Source: Xylogone sp. PMI_703
Taxonomy: Eukaryota > Ascomycota > Leotiomycetes
DNA: 64,000 nucleotides
Direction: 5' to 3'
Assembly (NCBI GenBank): GCA_021399445.1
Contig: JAJTUQ010000008.1
Location: 434,001 to 498,000, forward strand
Made by a program: the position numbers and the translations under genes. How positions within the stretch are numbered: position 1 is the first letter of the stretch; each line of letters opens with the position of its first letter. Below the pieces are notes generated by a model that was not told where the DNA came from, searched no databases, and worked only from the letters and a program-made list of their open reading frames with translations. Positions 32,301 to 44,200 of the stretch are shown one piece after another.

Positions 32301-35300
32301 GTTTCTTCAAGACGCTATCTAGGGAGCCTGGGGTCTTCGGTACGGTGACTTCTCATTTTGGGATAGTCGAGTCGACGACACGGATGATGCTGCACCTACA
32401 CGGATTTGCCTGGCTCGCTGGGAACTTTGGCGCCGCAAATTTATATCAAAGATTAAAGTCCGACCCTGGATTCAGGGAGCGAGTCATCTCTTATGTCCGC
32501 TCAATAGTCAGAGAGACGGTAGATATTAGTCTGGGTCAGCAATTCCAATCAGAGACTCCTGGTACATCCGTTTTTACTTTACGAGAAGATATGACCCCGG
32601 CTGAATTCCAGGAGGCTCTAGATATTGACTCGAATAATGTGGCGGCCCGAGTCCAGATGCACATTCATAGCAAGACCTGTACCAAATACCAGAAGAAGGG
32701 TCCAAGATCACGTACAAAAGCGAGCTCGGTTCCAATTGTTCAGAGTGAAGGAATGGCAACGGACACTGACGACGCTCTGCAATGTTCAGATATTCAGAGG
32801 CAGTCACTCTCGCAGATATGCAGGTTTCTGTTCCCAAGACCGCTTGTTCCAAAATCTATGGTTACGGAAGAGGGCTATATACGGATGGAGAGGAATCACC
32901 AATATGTGAACAAGTACAACCCTGCCATCGCGTCTGCGATAAGATGCAATCATGACGTTAACTTCACCCCGTCGTCTCCCAAAGTCCTTGCCGCCGTTTA
33001 CTACATGACAAACTATGCGACTAAAGCTCAGGTTGACCGAGGCCAGCTTGTACTAGCTGCCGCTGTCTTGAAGAAGGCCCAAGAGACGGCCGAAGCGGCA
33101 GCCGCTGAGGATGCCGGCCTACCAGCTCCACCGCCCCTTGATATGTCTAAATTCGCGCTGAAGGCCTATAATCGCTTTACGAGGGATGTCGAGGTTGGCG
33201 CCCCAGCTGTGGCTCACTTCCTGCTAGGTCAACCGTCTGCTTATATTCCAAAGAGCGACAGGTCCGTCACGATCAATTTTTACTGGGTCAAGATACACTT
33301 CCGGAGGGTTCTGAACGCCTTGTTAGACGAGACTAGCTCTGAGGAAATACCAGAAACCGCAAATCAGTACGTTAACTTTGACGGTCGTACTCGCCGCCCG
33401 TCCATATACGAGAACTACGAACATCGAGGCGCCCGACTGGCTCATCTATGTTTCTATGAATATGCGTCCCAGATATTCGTACAGACGTTTAAAGGCGCTA
33501 AGGATCGAGCCTTCCGTTTTCCGTTTGATCCTTCTCACCCGCTACATACGACTCATCTCCAAGTCTCCGTCAGTTCCCTAAAGTCGTTAAAGACTCCCTC
33601 TCTATGTGGCAGTTTTACTTCTATGTCAGAGAAGGATAATGATATTCTCGATACTACGCTAAAGACTCAAGATGAGATACACGAGGTCCTACTCGGCCTA
33701 TTCTTCCCATGGAATAAGCTTCAAGGCTTTCGAAGTAGCCATATAGCATCTCTCCGTGCTGCACAATACAAAAACACGTGGCTGTGGAACTTCATTGTCC
33801 CGTCTCTCCCTCTGTATCTGGTCCAGCTATCAGAGAATGTCATGCTTCTGCGGCGGAGCAAAGAAGCAGCTGATCAGGACAGGAAGGAGCGCGGTATAGA
33901 GTTTGATGACTATCTTGAAGCTGTAGACCATGAGATATATAACGATGACGAGGAAGCTAATGTAGGATTCGACTTTGCCACGCTTGAACCAACAGAAAGC
34001 AGCCTACTTCAGGCTGCTTTAGCTTTCCCTGGTATTACTACTGATAGCCTCTCTTCGTTGCGGTTTTCCCGGAACCCCCCATTGCTTGGTGCCCAGTTTA
34101 TGCCTAGCTCTCTAGTTAAAACTTGGTTCAAAGAGTCGAAGGCCTTTAAAGATCGAGAACAGTCAGATTTTGACGACGGCGACGCCGACATCGATATCGC
34201 CGTTTCCACTGGATTTGATAGAGGCGGACCGGAAGCTGCTCTCGTTCCAGTTCTTGGTTACAGCACAGAATCTATGGCGTCTTTGCGATATTTACAAGCT
34301 TCATTTCAGGCCGATTCATCCATAGAAAATTTGCTAGCTCTGATCACTAGCCAGTACCCTCTAAACCAAAAGCAACGAATGGTCATCAAGGCCCTATTCC
34401 TCCGTATTCTACATCCCGTTCAGATCAATTCTGTCCGTGATCAGTTCTTGCTCTATCTTGGTGGTATTGGGGGAGTTGGCAAGACTCATCTTATCAAGGC
34501 TTTTATGTTTGGCCTCTTGATAATACGAAAGCATGATGATGTCCTACTCACCGCTTCAACTGGTGCGGCTGCTGCGAATGTCAACGGCGCCACTTACCAT
34601 TCCGCTCTCGGATTTGGCAAGAATGGAAACCAGCCTCTACGTCAAGCAACGAAGTCTAGACTTTCTCATAAGAAGATCTTCATCCTCGACGAGACCAGTA
34701 TGGTTAGTCTCGAGAACCTGGTCCAGATCAATGATCGGTGTAATGCTATCTGGGACTTGAATCGGGTGTCTGATACAGTTTTTGGTGGGCTACCTGTCGT
34801 CATATTTCTAGGAGATTTTAACCAGTTCAAACCAGTCCGCGGTCACGCTATATGGAGCCAGACTATCAACGATATTGCTGTCCTGCAGTCAGGAAAATCT
34901 ATCTGGAGTCATTTTACTCAAGTAGTATTCCTGACGGAGCAGATGCGTCAGGCAGAAGATCCGGCATTTCAGGATTTACTTCAGAGAGCGCGGTCCGCTA
35001 CTTTGACCGAGGACGATGTTGCTACTCTTAATTCGTGTACTATGGAAAACAGAGTTGCAAATGGGGAGACTCCACCAGAAAGGGCCATCATACGACTCAA
35101 TCGCATACGCGAAGAAGCCAACCTTGAACATCTCCAAGCGTTTGCCAAAAAACGAGGTCAGAAGATCTATCTCTTCCCTGCCAGACACGATGCACCTACC
35201 GGCACGAATTTGGATCCCCTTACGCTGCTCAGGATGATATACCAGGTCGGTGAGCAAGGATATCTCAAAGGCCCCGGCTTCTTTGCCTTTACGAAGGGTA

Positions 35301-35940
35301 TGCCAATTATGCTGCAACAGAATACGAATACATATGCTGGCCTGGTCAATGGTATGAGGGGGACTGCCGAAGAAGCCATCCTAGATACAGACGTGCGAGG
35401 TACATAAATAGTTATCTTTCTTGCATGTCTGATATGCTAACAATGTGGATAGCTTCATGGATGGAACTCGATGCCCAGTTCATTCTATGTACAGTTCCTC
35501 CGCTATGCGTCCTTGTTCGACCTACACATGATCACAGCCAATCATTCTCTAATATTCCCGACGGCCTTGTTCCTGTCTTCCCGGTACAGATGAGAGGTGA
35601 GATCCCTAGCATACCAGGCCTATCGTTTTACCGACATCAGGTCCCATTGACGCTTGGATTCGCCTTCACCGATTATAAGAGCCAGGGTAGTACGTTCGAC
35701 AGCCTCATCCTAGATCTTCTATTTGGTAAGCAGCGTGGCGTTGACCAGCATGGCAAATGGACTTCGATCAATGTCCAGCTTGGCAGGGTCAAATCCTTGT
35801 CGGGGGCCTGGTTGCGAGAACCGATCACGCTTAAAGACGTATCCTTTGTCCCTCATCCGGATCTCCAAGTGGAACTGTCCCGACTTGAGGCTTTGGAACA
35901 GCAAACAATAAGTTTGTGGGAGAGTTCTCTTGGTTCATAA
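29375..35940 (+). CDS. Helitron Rep-helicase, three exons, 2153 aa
   Basis: Exons 29375-31758, 31810-35399 and 35453-35940 (6462 nt, 2154 codons, no internal stop). Introns 31759-31809 (51 nt) and 35400-35452 (53 nt, branch TGCTAAC) lie at the same codons as in Helitron 1. Residues about 30-345 are a very long Arg/Glu/Gln coiled coil. About 410-480 is a Cys block (CGLCGGLFQ, CCAVRDN, CTACN, CLFCQDYPE) resembling the DUF6570 region of Helitrons. From about 800 comes the Helitron_like_N/Rep domain with HUH motif HLH (about 988) and YMTNY tyrosines (about 1191). The PIF1 helicase follows: GGIGGVGKTH (about 1680), FILDETSM (about 1752), GFAFTDYKSQGSTFDSL (about 2060). It would nick, unwind and move the element by rolling-circle-like transposition. 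Confidence 0.92.
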
Positions 35941-36024
35941 TCTTAAGTTTGCGTCAAGCTTTCCTGGCTTAGAGCTTTGGAACTGAGGCATACTAGCCTA
36001 TGAAACAACTTTCTTAACACGCAG

Positions 36025-36305
36025 TATCATTCCTCGTTTTGCATCGTGTATGTCTGCTTCGCAATTCGTCTTAAATTGCTAGAGATATGATATATTCCTT
36101 TTTTTCTTTACTTTTGAGGTATTTCCTGAGAGATTTGTGATACAGTTATGGCTTGTGGAGTGAGTCTCTTCCTTCCAGTTTCATTCTTCGTTTTATATCG
36201 TGTATCATGTCTGCTTCGTAATTCGACTTAAATTATCAGAAACATGATATGTTGTTTTTTTCTTCCTTTTGAGGCATTTCTTGCGAGGTTTGTGATATAG
36301 TTACG
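36025..36305. repeat. Diverged tandem duplication in the Helitron 2 trailer
   Basis: 36025-36150 and 36179-36305 are two diverged copies of a unit of about 126 bp: shared landmarks are TCGTTTT..ATCGTGTAT, TGTCTGCTTCG.AATTCG, CTTTTGAGG.ATTTC and TTTGTGATA.AGTTA. Non-coding. Confidence 0.75.
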
Positions 36306-36639
36306 CTTAGCTGTAATTATTGCCTCCTGTTTCATGTTGCAAGCTGGTATTTCTGCCTCATCAAGCCTGAATAATAGCCCTATTACCAAACGAAAACGTA
36401 TATTATAATAGAGTTCTGTCTTCTCTTAAGATGTAATTCTTTATACAAGCTGTTCATCTCTATGGTCAATTCTTTCTACAGTTAACGTCTCATGTGACTC
36501 CAACTGATGGCTCTTAATCCTTTGTCACGTGTTCGCTTACATGGATGTGCACTCATACCTGAAACTTTATCAATTTCACTGACCATTATCAACGGATTAT
36601 TCCAACATGTCTTTCTAAGATTCTCCAACATTTTATGGA

Positions 36640-36680
36640 ATTTCGAAGGCTTCGTGTGAGCCGCAGGCTGGCACCCATGT
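36640..36680 (+). repeat. Helitron 2 3' terminus
   Basis: Identical over 41 bases to 28576-28616. Beyond 36680 the sequence (TAGCTTATGCC) is unrelated to that after copy 1, which fixes the end of the element. Confidence 0.8.
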
Positions 36681-36759
36681 TAGCTTATGCCAGGAATTCC
36701 ACCGGCTTGAATTATCACGTGACAATGTAAGGCCATTACTAATAGCGTTAAATCGCTGG

Positions 36760-38098
36760 AGTTTCTGGAGATCCCTGGCAAATGTAACAGCTAGATTATG
36801 AAGCTTCCCAAGGACTCTTAGCGTTAGTTGGTATTAATCTCATTAAGGGAGGCTCCTTCAGCTAGTTCAATATCCTTAACACACAGAAAATCCTGAACTA
36901 CAAGGTTAATGATATGGCCCAGTCAGCGTATTCGATATTCAGTAGTATTATAATCATAGGGGAGTGTTAGTTAGTTTAAAGATTAGTATTAAACAGTTAT
37001 TATAACTGGTAATTAAGGTTCTATAAGAGAAGTGTGTACCAGAACTTAAAGCGGCTATTAGAGTATCATTATTTGTCACATTATCTATTTAGATATACCC
37101 TAGTTTATTAGTTATACTGTAGTCCCGTAAGATGTCTAGGACTATAGGAGTTAGATTCTCCCCTGTATGACGTCCTTGAATTTCTCGTAAAGTAAGAACA
37201 TATTCCTGTAATTGGCCGCCAACTATTGTATGTCCAACAACACCTAGGATAGGGAGATAGTTACCCGAGGTCCAGGAATCCAGAGATAAGTGAATACACG
37301 ACTAAGAAGCCTGGAGTTACTGTCGCATAACTTCTTTTTCGATAGTGAACTGATCTATAATAAGAGCTTTGGCTGTAGATGGCGACTCTGGTAGTAGATT
37401 ATCTGCTTCTGGATTGATATATCGTATAAGACTCCTGAACGAGGCTGTACGATCAGGCCAAAGGGCTGATTACAGGATATTTGGAAACTGATATATAATT
37501 GCTCTAGAGTCCTGGCACAGATAGTTATTAAATACTGTTCATCTGTTATAGTAGAATTAGTACTAGAGAAGTAGTAAAGTATAATACTTACGATTATCTA
37601 AGGTAATATGTTGTCTCTTTCGGGGATAATTTTCTCCAAACGTAATAGCCTCTTCAATTGTCCGCTAGCGCTTTATTATGTGGTCTTCACGAGGTGAGCT
37701 TTCTGATAACTTATGGGCCGATTTTAGGTGTTACTTCATAATAGATGTACTGCCATTTAGAGTATATCTCTTTGGACAGTATTTACACCTCCATTCCAGC
37801 TTTCCCGTTGTGAGGTGATAGTATAAAGCCTTAATGTCTAAATCTGGCATATGCTTAAAGACCCAGCATGTTCTAGGTTAGTAGCGTTCAGACTTAGAAG
37901 TAGATTCAGAGTCAAGGGACGATTGAGAGTTAGGGGAGGACTCACATTCAGGAGCCGCGTCGAAATAGGTGGGATCGGAGTCTATATGTATATGAGGATC
38001 TACTAATTAATAGTTTCTTTAGCTATTACTTACCTTGTTCAAGAGAAGGAGAATCAAAGTCAGGAAATGAGAAGGGATCAAGGGTTAAATAAGCCATG
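36760..38098 (-). pseudogene. hAT transposase N-terminal half, heavily decayed
   Basis: Minus strand from an ATG at 38097 or 38098 (MAYLTLDPFSFPDFD) through a short intron. It then shows KHMPDLDIKALYYHLTTGKL and EWRCKYCPKRYTLNGST, a BED finger clearly related to the intact hAT at 4514-6872. Further down LDSWTSGNYLPILGVVGH and LREIQGRHTGENLTP match its catalytic core. Many stops and frame breaks; towards 36760 similarity fades. No C-terminal domain was found in this orientation. Confidence 0.7.
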
Positions 38099-38389
38099 GC
38101 TGGGACCAATACATAGTAAGAATAAGGAGCAGGGTGAATGAAGCAGTATAGCTGACGGGGAGTGATATAGCCGAGTCATATAGGACAGTGATATCGGGGA
38201 TGGACTATATATAAGTAAATATCTAGGATCAGTGATCTAGACCAGTAAGTGACCTGGATCAGTGATTTAATTAAATTAGGACTAACCTCTCTACATCGTG
38301 TAGGTGATCTAGAATTAGAATGTTTTTCACGAACGCGTTATGGAATTAAAGAATTGTAAAGTATTATGGTCGTGGTAAAAATATACCGC

Positions 38390-39347
38390 ATACTTTTGGA
38401 TACACTGTTCAAAACGAATACGCTGCATTTTGTGCATCACATCCTGCAGTTAAAGGCCTTCTTCCTTCTGCAGCAGAATGGGTTACATTAGCCCAGCTGT
38501 CACATGTCCTCAAACCCTTCAAGGATCATACTGAAAACGTCTCTAAAACTATGCCATCCCTCGTTAGAAGCTTGGAGATATATTGGGAATTGGACTAGCT
38601 ATTGGACTAGGTGAACAAAGGGATAGGAATTGACAAAGATCTGGAGGTTACTATACAGCATGCTGTTTCATCTGGAATTGAGAAATATAATAAATACAAG
38701 AGGAAGCTGGGAAAGAATGTTATGATATTTGCAGCACATGTTATGGACCCTCGTTGCAAGAAGGATATGATATAGAGGAGATGCTACTCCAGGCGGCTAC
38801 TGTTATTCAGACAGTTCGAGAGTATTTGAAGAAGGAATGGCCAGAGGCAGCTCCTACTATTGCTTCCCTCGATAATACACCCGATCCATTCACCGAAGCC
38901 GAGAAGCCTGCGGGGATATCATCAAGTGCATGGAAACTATTACAGAAGCGAAACGCCAATCCAGCATTAATAGCCTTAATAGAGACAACTGCTTCCGAAT
39001 TTGACAGATACCTTGATTCTAAACCTGAGGAATGGGACGAAATATCTATGAAAGACCCCGATTACCTCCGCAACTGGTGGAGAGGTCATCGGAAGGAGTT
39101 TCCATTGGTCAGCCAAGCTGCACGTGCTCTAATACCTTGCTCTTCATCAGAGGTTGATGTTGAGAGGCTTTTTAGTGGCTGCAAAGACATTATAGGCTGT
39201 CGACGGCATTCATTAAAGGCAGAAACAGTACGGGTTCTTATGCTTTTACGTAGTTGTTACTCATCGGATGATGCTTTATTCAAGGCTGGCGAGGTCAATT
39301 TGGACAAGAATAGTATTCTATTTAAGCCAGAGTTGCTTGATATCTAG
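38390..39347 (+). pseudogene. hAT transposase C-terminal half with stop codons
   Basis: Plus-strand blocks HVLKPFKDHTENVSKTMPSL, DLEVTIQHAVSSGIEKYNKY and NVMIFAAHVMDPRCK, then an open stretch from 38754. This ends in the dimerisation domain (YLRNWWRGHRKEFPLVSQAA, SSEVDVERLFSGCKDI). Two TAG stops near 38597 and 38609 stand where related proteins usually have Trp, which would be TGG-to-TAG changes. A frame change near 38760 separates the parts. The N-terminal half is absent. Not the partner of the neighbouring minus-strand remnant, since the strand and the subfamily both differ. Confidence 0.75.
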
Positions 39348-39735
39348 GTAAACTTTCGTAATATAATATATAATCTAAGCTGACCAAATCTCGGCGCGGC
39401 TTCCGTGTTACTCTCAGAATGATGAAAATTTGGCTAACAGGGCGGAGGCTTGAAATAGTGAGTGGAATCGAAGAGTAGGTTGAGGTGCTAGAAGACCACC
39501 CATATATTCGTTAAATCGTCGAATCACCTCTTGATTCGTTCCAATTCGACGAATCAGAGACCAGAAATTCGCGAATTAAACGCCATATTATTCGTTTATT
39601 CGATTCGTGATTCGTTCGAAAAATTCGAAAAATTCGACTTATATATATATATTCAAATATTGGCCCCAGTGGGATGTGTAGAGACAGACAAGGAGCTGGA
39701 GGAGCTGTAAGTGCCGTGTTGCCTCGCGCTCTTGG
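39348..39735. other. AT-rich flank with ATTCG/CGAAT cluster
   Basis: 39500-39645 contains many ATTCG and CGAAT motifs in both orientations, the kind of array seen in hAT subterminal regions. It may be the 3' end of the preceding hAT remnant. No terminal CACTG/CACTA was found to confirm this. Confidence 0.4.
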
Positions 39736-40240
39736 CTATGGTGGCTGTGGCTGTGCTGAATGGGCTGGAGGAGTTTGGGGTGTGTGGCGTAGAAGGGGGA
39801 CGCGTATATTGTGGGAGAGGTTCAAAGTGCTGCGGAAGGGTATGGATTCACTATTATTGTTCGTCGTAAAGAGGGCATTGAAATCACTGAAATCATTGAA
39901 ATCATTGAGATCGTTGAAATCGCTGAAATCAGGGTACTGGTCCGGTGAATCTGCCTCGCAGTCACCGCTCTCAGTGCGCAGCAATCTGGAGAGGTCGCAG
40001 GCTAATGTGGTCACGTCTGAATCAAGTTTCCTGTAAAGACGGTCAAAGGCTATTTGGCTGGTGGTGGTGCCACTCAATTCCGGGCGGTACTCACCCGTCC
40101 GTACCACCGTCGTCGTCCATATCATCTAAGGACCTCCCTTCCATGGGATGCTCAAGCAAGTACTCGATAATCAAATTGTCGTACTCTGACAAGTCGCTGC
40201 ACTTGCCCACAGAATTGGGCGTGGGCCACAGACAGTCCAT
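39736..40240 (-). CDS. Small hypothetical protein, two exons, 146 aa
   Basis: Minus strand: exon 40240-40095, intron 40031-40094 (64 nt, GTGAGT..TTTACAG), exon 40030-39736; 441 nt with no stop. ATG at 40240 gives MDCLWPTPNSVGKCSDLSEY, an acidic stretch (DDMDDDGGTDG), then a run of DF/NDF/SDF repeats (PDFSDFNDLNDFNDFSDFN) from an imperfect ATCATTGAA-type repeat, and a Pro-rich tail. It is supported by good splice sites and frame agreement only. No family recognised; acidic and low-complexity, function unknown. Confidence 0.4.
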
Positions 40241-40924
40241 GGCAAAAACCGGCGTTCCTACTTCAGCCGAATCATCGCCGTTGGGAGGCAGAGAGGGTCA
40301 GACTTTTAAAAGGAAGAGGGATGACAGCCAAGAATGAAGTGGTGAAGTAGTGTATCCGATCCTGCATACGCACATCAGATCATGTCCACCGATAAGATCC
40401 TCTGGAGAATAACGCCGCCGTACCTTTAGCCGTTAAGGGCGCGTGGCACCATCAATATAAAGGAAGCAGACAAACCTCACACGCTAACTCTGTATTTGGA
40501 TCAGCTCCGGAAGCTCGTAAACTTTCGTATAGGCCGTCTTGAGCACAGTTTTCAGCCTCTACGTTTTAGCTACGAGTGGGATTTCTATTTCCACCTTCTA
40601 GACGTGTTGTCCGAGGTCGTCCGTGCCGTGCTTATAACCGAAAAAACGTAACATCGTGTGCCAGTCCGGACCGAACCCTGGGGAATTCTGCAACATTAAG
40701 TAAAACTTACCTTTCGACAAATCCAAGAACGAGCTATTGTATATAATCAAGCGGTTTTGTTCAATATCTACTCATGATTGAATATGTGTGTAAAGCCTAA
40801 TAAATTGGGTATTGATAAATGATGTAATACACTCACTCCTATTACCGCGGTCATACAACTTCAAGTTTTCTATAATAGTAGTACAAATGATGAGACACAA
40901 AAAATAAAAATATAAACCTTATAT
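40241..40924. other. Intergenic
   Basis: No gene seen. Becomes AT-rich towards the LINE tail at 40931. Confidence 0.4.
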
Positions 40925-41238
40925 TTAAATGATGATGATGATGTTCTATTCTGCCCGGCTAAGCCTAAAAGGGCACTAGTACTACGTTTCTATCTAATAC
41001 AATTCCATACAAATAACTCCTCCCTCGCGCCAGCCCATACTATGCGTTCTCCTGTCTCGTTATTAGTTACCAGTCTATATATATTCTAATTCGTCGGTTT
41101 CCCGCACATTTTGTGTGTTGATAGGTGTGCTTGGAGGCCTTTCTCCAGTCGTACAACGTCCTATTTTCGGTGGTTGAATCGAAGGCCTATCCGTACGGGT
41201 CGTAAGGTATGTTATCGGGGTTGTGGTGTTAATTTTGG

Positions 41239-44200
41239 CTATGTTTCCTCCTGTGTGCTTCCGGCTTTTGGTTCGTAGTTCAGACGCCTTGTGGCTATCG
41301 CATATTCGATCGTTGCATTCACCATTGCTATATCGGGGCTCCAATTCTTCTCGCCTTCCGCCTTCCAACCTAAGTGGTATGTCAAATTCCCGGCTTTCTC
41401 TCCTGCCTTTTGCATCATTGGTCGCCTCTGTGATCCCACTGTATACACCTAAATAAGAAATGCTCTGTTGTTTCTTTCGCTTGCCCACATGCGCATATCT
41501 CTGTGTCTGTTGCCTTAATCCTGAACAGGTGACTGTTCAGCCTGTTCTTCCCTGTACATAGCTGTGCCAGAATTCTTGCTTGCCTCTTGTTGAGCTTGTC
41601 GTACAGCGTTCGGGTATGCTTTCCCGGTAGTGCCTTGTCTAATCTTCTCGAGTACTCTCCTACTTCTTTGGGTATGTGTCTGGCCTTCCTTGCCCTGAGG
41701 GCTTTATTTGTCGTGGTCGATTTAGCTTGGTATGTGTTGGTTTTTGGTTTCTTTCCATCTATTGTAGCCTCCCAAGCTTGTCCCCTGGCTTCCTCTGTCA
41801 AGTTGATTCCTTCTCCTTCGGGACCCACACCACCTTAACCTTCACTTTCATCCCTTCTAGCTTCCTTGTAACTTCCTAAATTTGGTTAATGCTACTCTGG
41901 CCTGATTGTTGCCGTGGTCGTTGTATTACTTGGGTTACTGCCAGATTACTAGTGAAGATTGTTACGCTTTTAGTTGCATGGCTGAGGTCGATCTCCTGCG
42001 CGGCCCTGGCAGCTGCTATCAACTCTGCAGTGTACGGGTTTTGCTCTGCTCTTGCTCCTAACGTAGTTGATCTAATTACTGGGTCTCTGATCGAGATATA
42101 CTGGTTAGTATAGCTAGTTATGCTTCCTATGCCTACTAGTTCTTTCCTGGCTGATGCCTTTACTGCTATTAGTACTCCATGTCTGTGTTTGATCTCTTTA
42201 TCCACTTCCTCTGGGTCTGTGATAACCTTTAACTTCCTCTGGGTCTGTGATAACCTTTATTCCGGTCTCCCAGGGAGCAATGATGTACGGTTGGATAATT
42301 TCCATCCTGTCTACTGGTATCTTCTGGCAGGTTTTAGCTATCTTTTGCAGTGGAGATGTAAACCTGGCACATTCTTTGGTAGATATTCTGGCTAGCAGAT
42401 GAGTTTGCGGTAGTGTTCGTGTTTGTACCCAGAATACTGTTGCTTTCCTTACGTGTCGGTCTTCTATAGTGTCTAGACTGGCTTCCGCTTCGGCCACTGC
42501 TGTAGCTACTGTACCGAATACCCCAATAATTGCTTGGGCTCCTACTTTTTGCGGTCTGTGCAGCATAGCTGCTTCTTTGCCAGTACACCTGTGCATCCAC
42601 ACCACTGACGCATAGCCGATTGCAGGTGTCACAGTTGCGATAAATAGTTTTCTTGCGGTTGGTGTCGATATGGCTTGTAGCCTCCTTAGTGCCATAGCTG
42701 CTTTCAAGCCTTTGGTTGCCGCTCTGGAGATATGTTCTTCGAATCGGAGCTCCGTGTCCAGTATCACTCCCAGCAATTTGGCACTTTCCTTGGGCTCGAT
42801 TTCCGCTCCTTTTATGTTGTATGGTTGTGTGCTGGTCTTTGCCTTATTCCTGGTAAAGTGAATCAAAGTTGTCTTGTCTGGCTCGAATGTAGCTCCGCTA
42901 CACTTCTCCCACCGTATAGCCTTCTAGATTATCTCTTCGATTCCAGGTCTGTTCGCTTCTGCCGACTCTCCTACTACCCATGCCAAATAATCGTCTACAA
43001 ACGCTATAGATCCTCCTTTAGAGCTCAGTTTATGCTGTACTAGGTCAGCATTAAAGAACAGGAAGAGGATTAGGGATAATGGTGACCCTTGCGGTAACCC
43101 AGCCTGTAGTAATTCTTGCGTTTCCGACACTGTGCCGTTAACCATTATAGTTGCGGTTCTATTAGAGCAAAAGGCATTGATCCACTTAACTATGTATTGT
43201 GGCATTCCACGCGTTTTAAGCCTTTTAAGTAGCCTATCCTTGTATACTCCGTTATACGCTCCCTTCACGCCAAAGCTGATAAGGCTCAGTACCCTCCTTC
43301 CCCTCCACGCGTCATATATGTGTTCCTGTAGCAATACTAGCGCTTGCTCAGTAGACCGTTGTTTTCTAGCCCCAAAGTGGTTCATAGGCAACAACCCCCA
43401 GTGTTCTGTCGCGTACGATAACCTCTCTGTTACTACTGCTTCTAAGATCTTCCCTAGTGTTGGTAACAGTGAAATAGGCCTCCACGCTTTGGCTACTGTG
43501 TAGTCTCCCTTCCCTGGCTTCTTCAGAGGTATGATCTTTGCGTTTCTCCACTGTCTGGGCAACTCTCCTTCCCGTAAGGATGTCTAGAACAAGTGCATGA
43601 TAGTATTTTTAGCTACTGGCCATATTTGCTTCCATACTATAGCCTGTATACCGTCCTCTCCTGGTGCTTTCCATGAGTTCATGTCGAATACCTTCCTTTC
43701 TACTTCTTCTACCTATATTTAAGGCATTTTCACTGCTTGCCAGTCCATTTTCTCCGTTTCTTCCTCAATTTCCTCGGGTAGTGGGGGAAAGAATGTGGCT
43801 AATAATTCAGTTGACTGTTCTACTGTCCCTTGTGTTGTTGTACCGTCTTTCTTCCTTAGTTGGGGGATTTTGTCGAAGGCCGTGTTGTTATCCATGTTTA
43901 AGAACTTGGCTATTTGCCATATATTCTTACTTTCTGTCAAGAAGGTATCTTAGTGTGCCTTCTTCTGCTTATTGATTGTTTCGTGGTATTCTTTTGCAGC
44001 GTCTTTAGCTCGCTTTTCTAGCTCTAGGAGTGTCCTCCCTCTTCTCCTTTGTGATCTAGCTTAATTCCTCCAGTAAGTATACAATTTCCTTAGTTATGTC
44101 AAGTCGGCTGTCCACCACCGTTTTGTGTACAGTAACGGCCTAGCTTTCGGCGTCAAGCTCTGAATTGCTTCTATAACCACTTCCATGAGTTTGTCGGTCT

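Larger units (their letters stand above)
28617..36680 (+). mobile_element. Helitron 2, apparently intact, about 8.06 kb
   Basis: Begins GAGCTGAAAGCTCAG directly after Helitron 1 and ends with the 41-bp terminus at 36640-36680. One gene, 29375-35940, is open through three exons. The 28640-29374 leader is AT-rich and holds no other gene. The 35941-36639 trailer carries a diverged tandem duplication. An open Rep-helicase makes it the likely autonomous member of the pair. Confidence 0.85.

Noticed and set aside
39674..40036. Plus-strand frame with KSLKSLKS repeats
   Set aside because: The minus-strand reading has an ATG, a proper intron and phase agreement; the plus strand has none of these.
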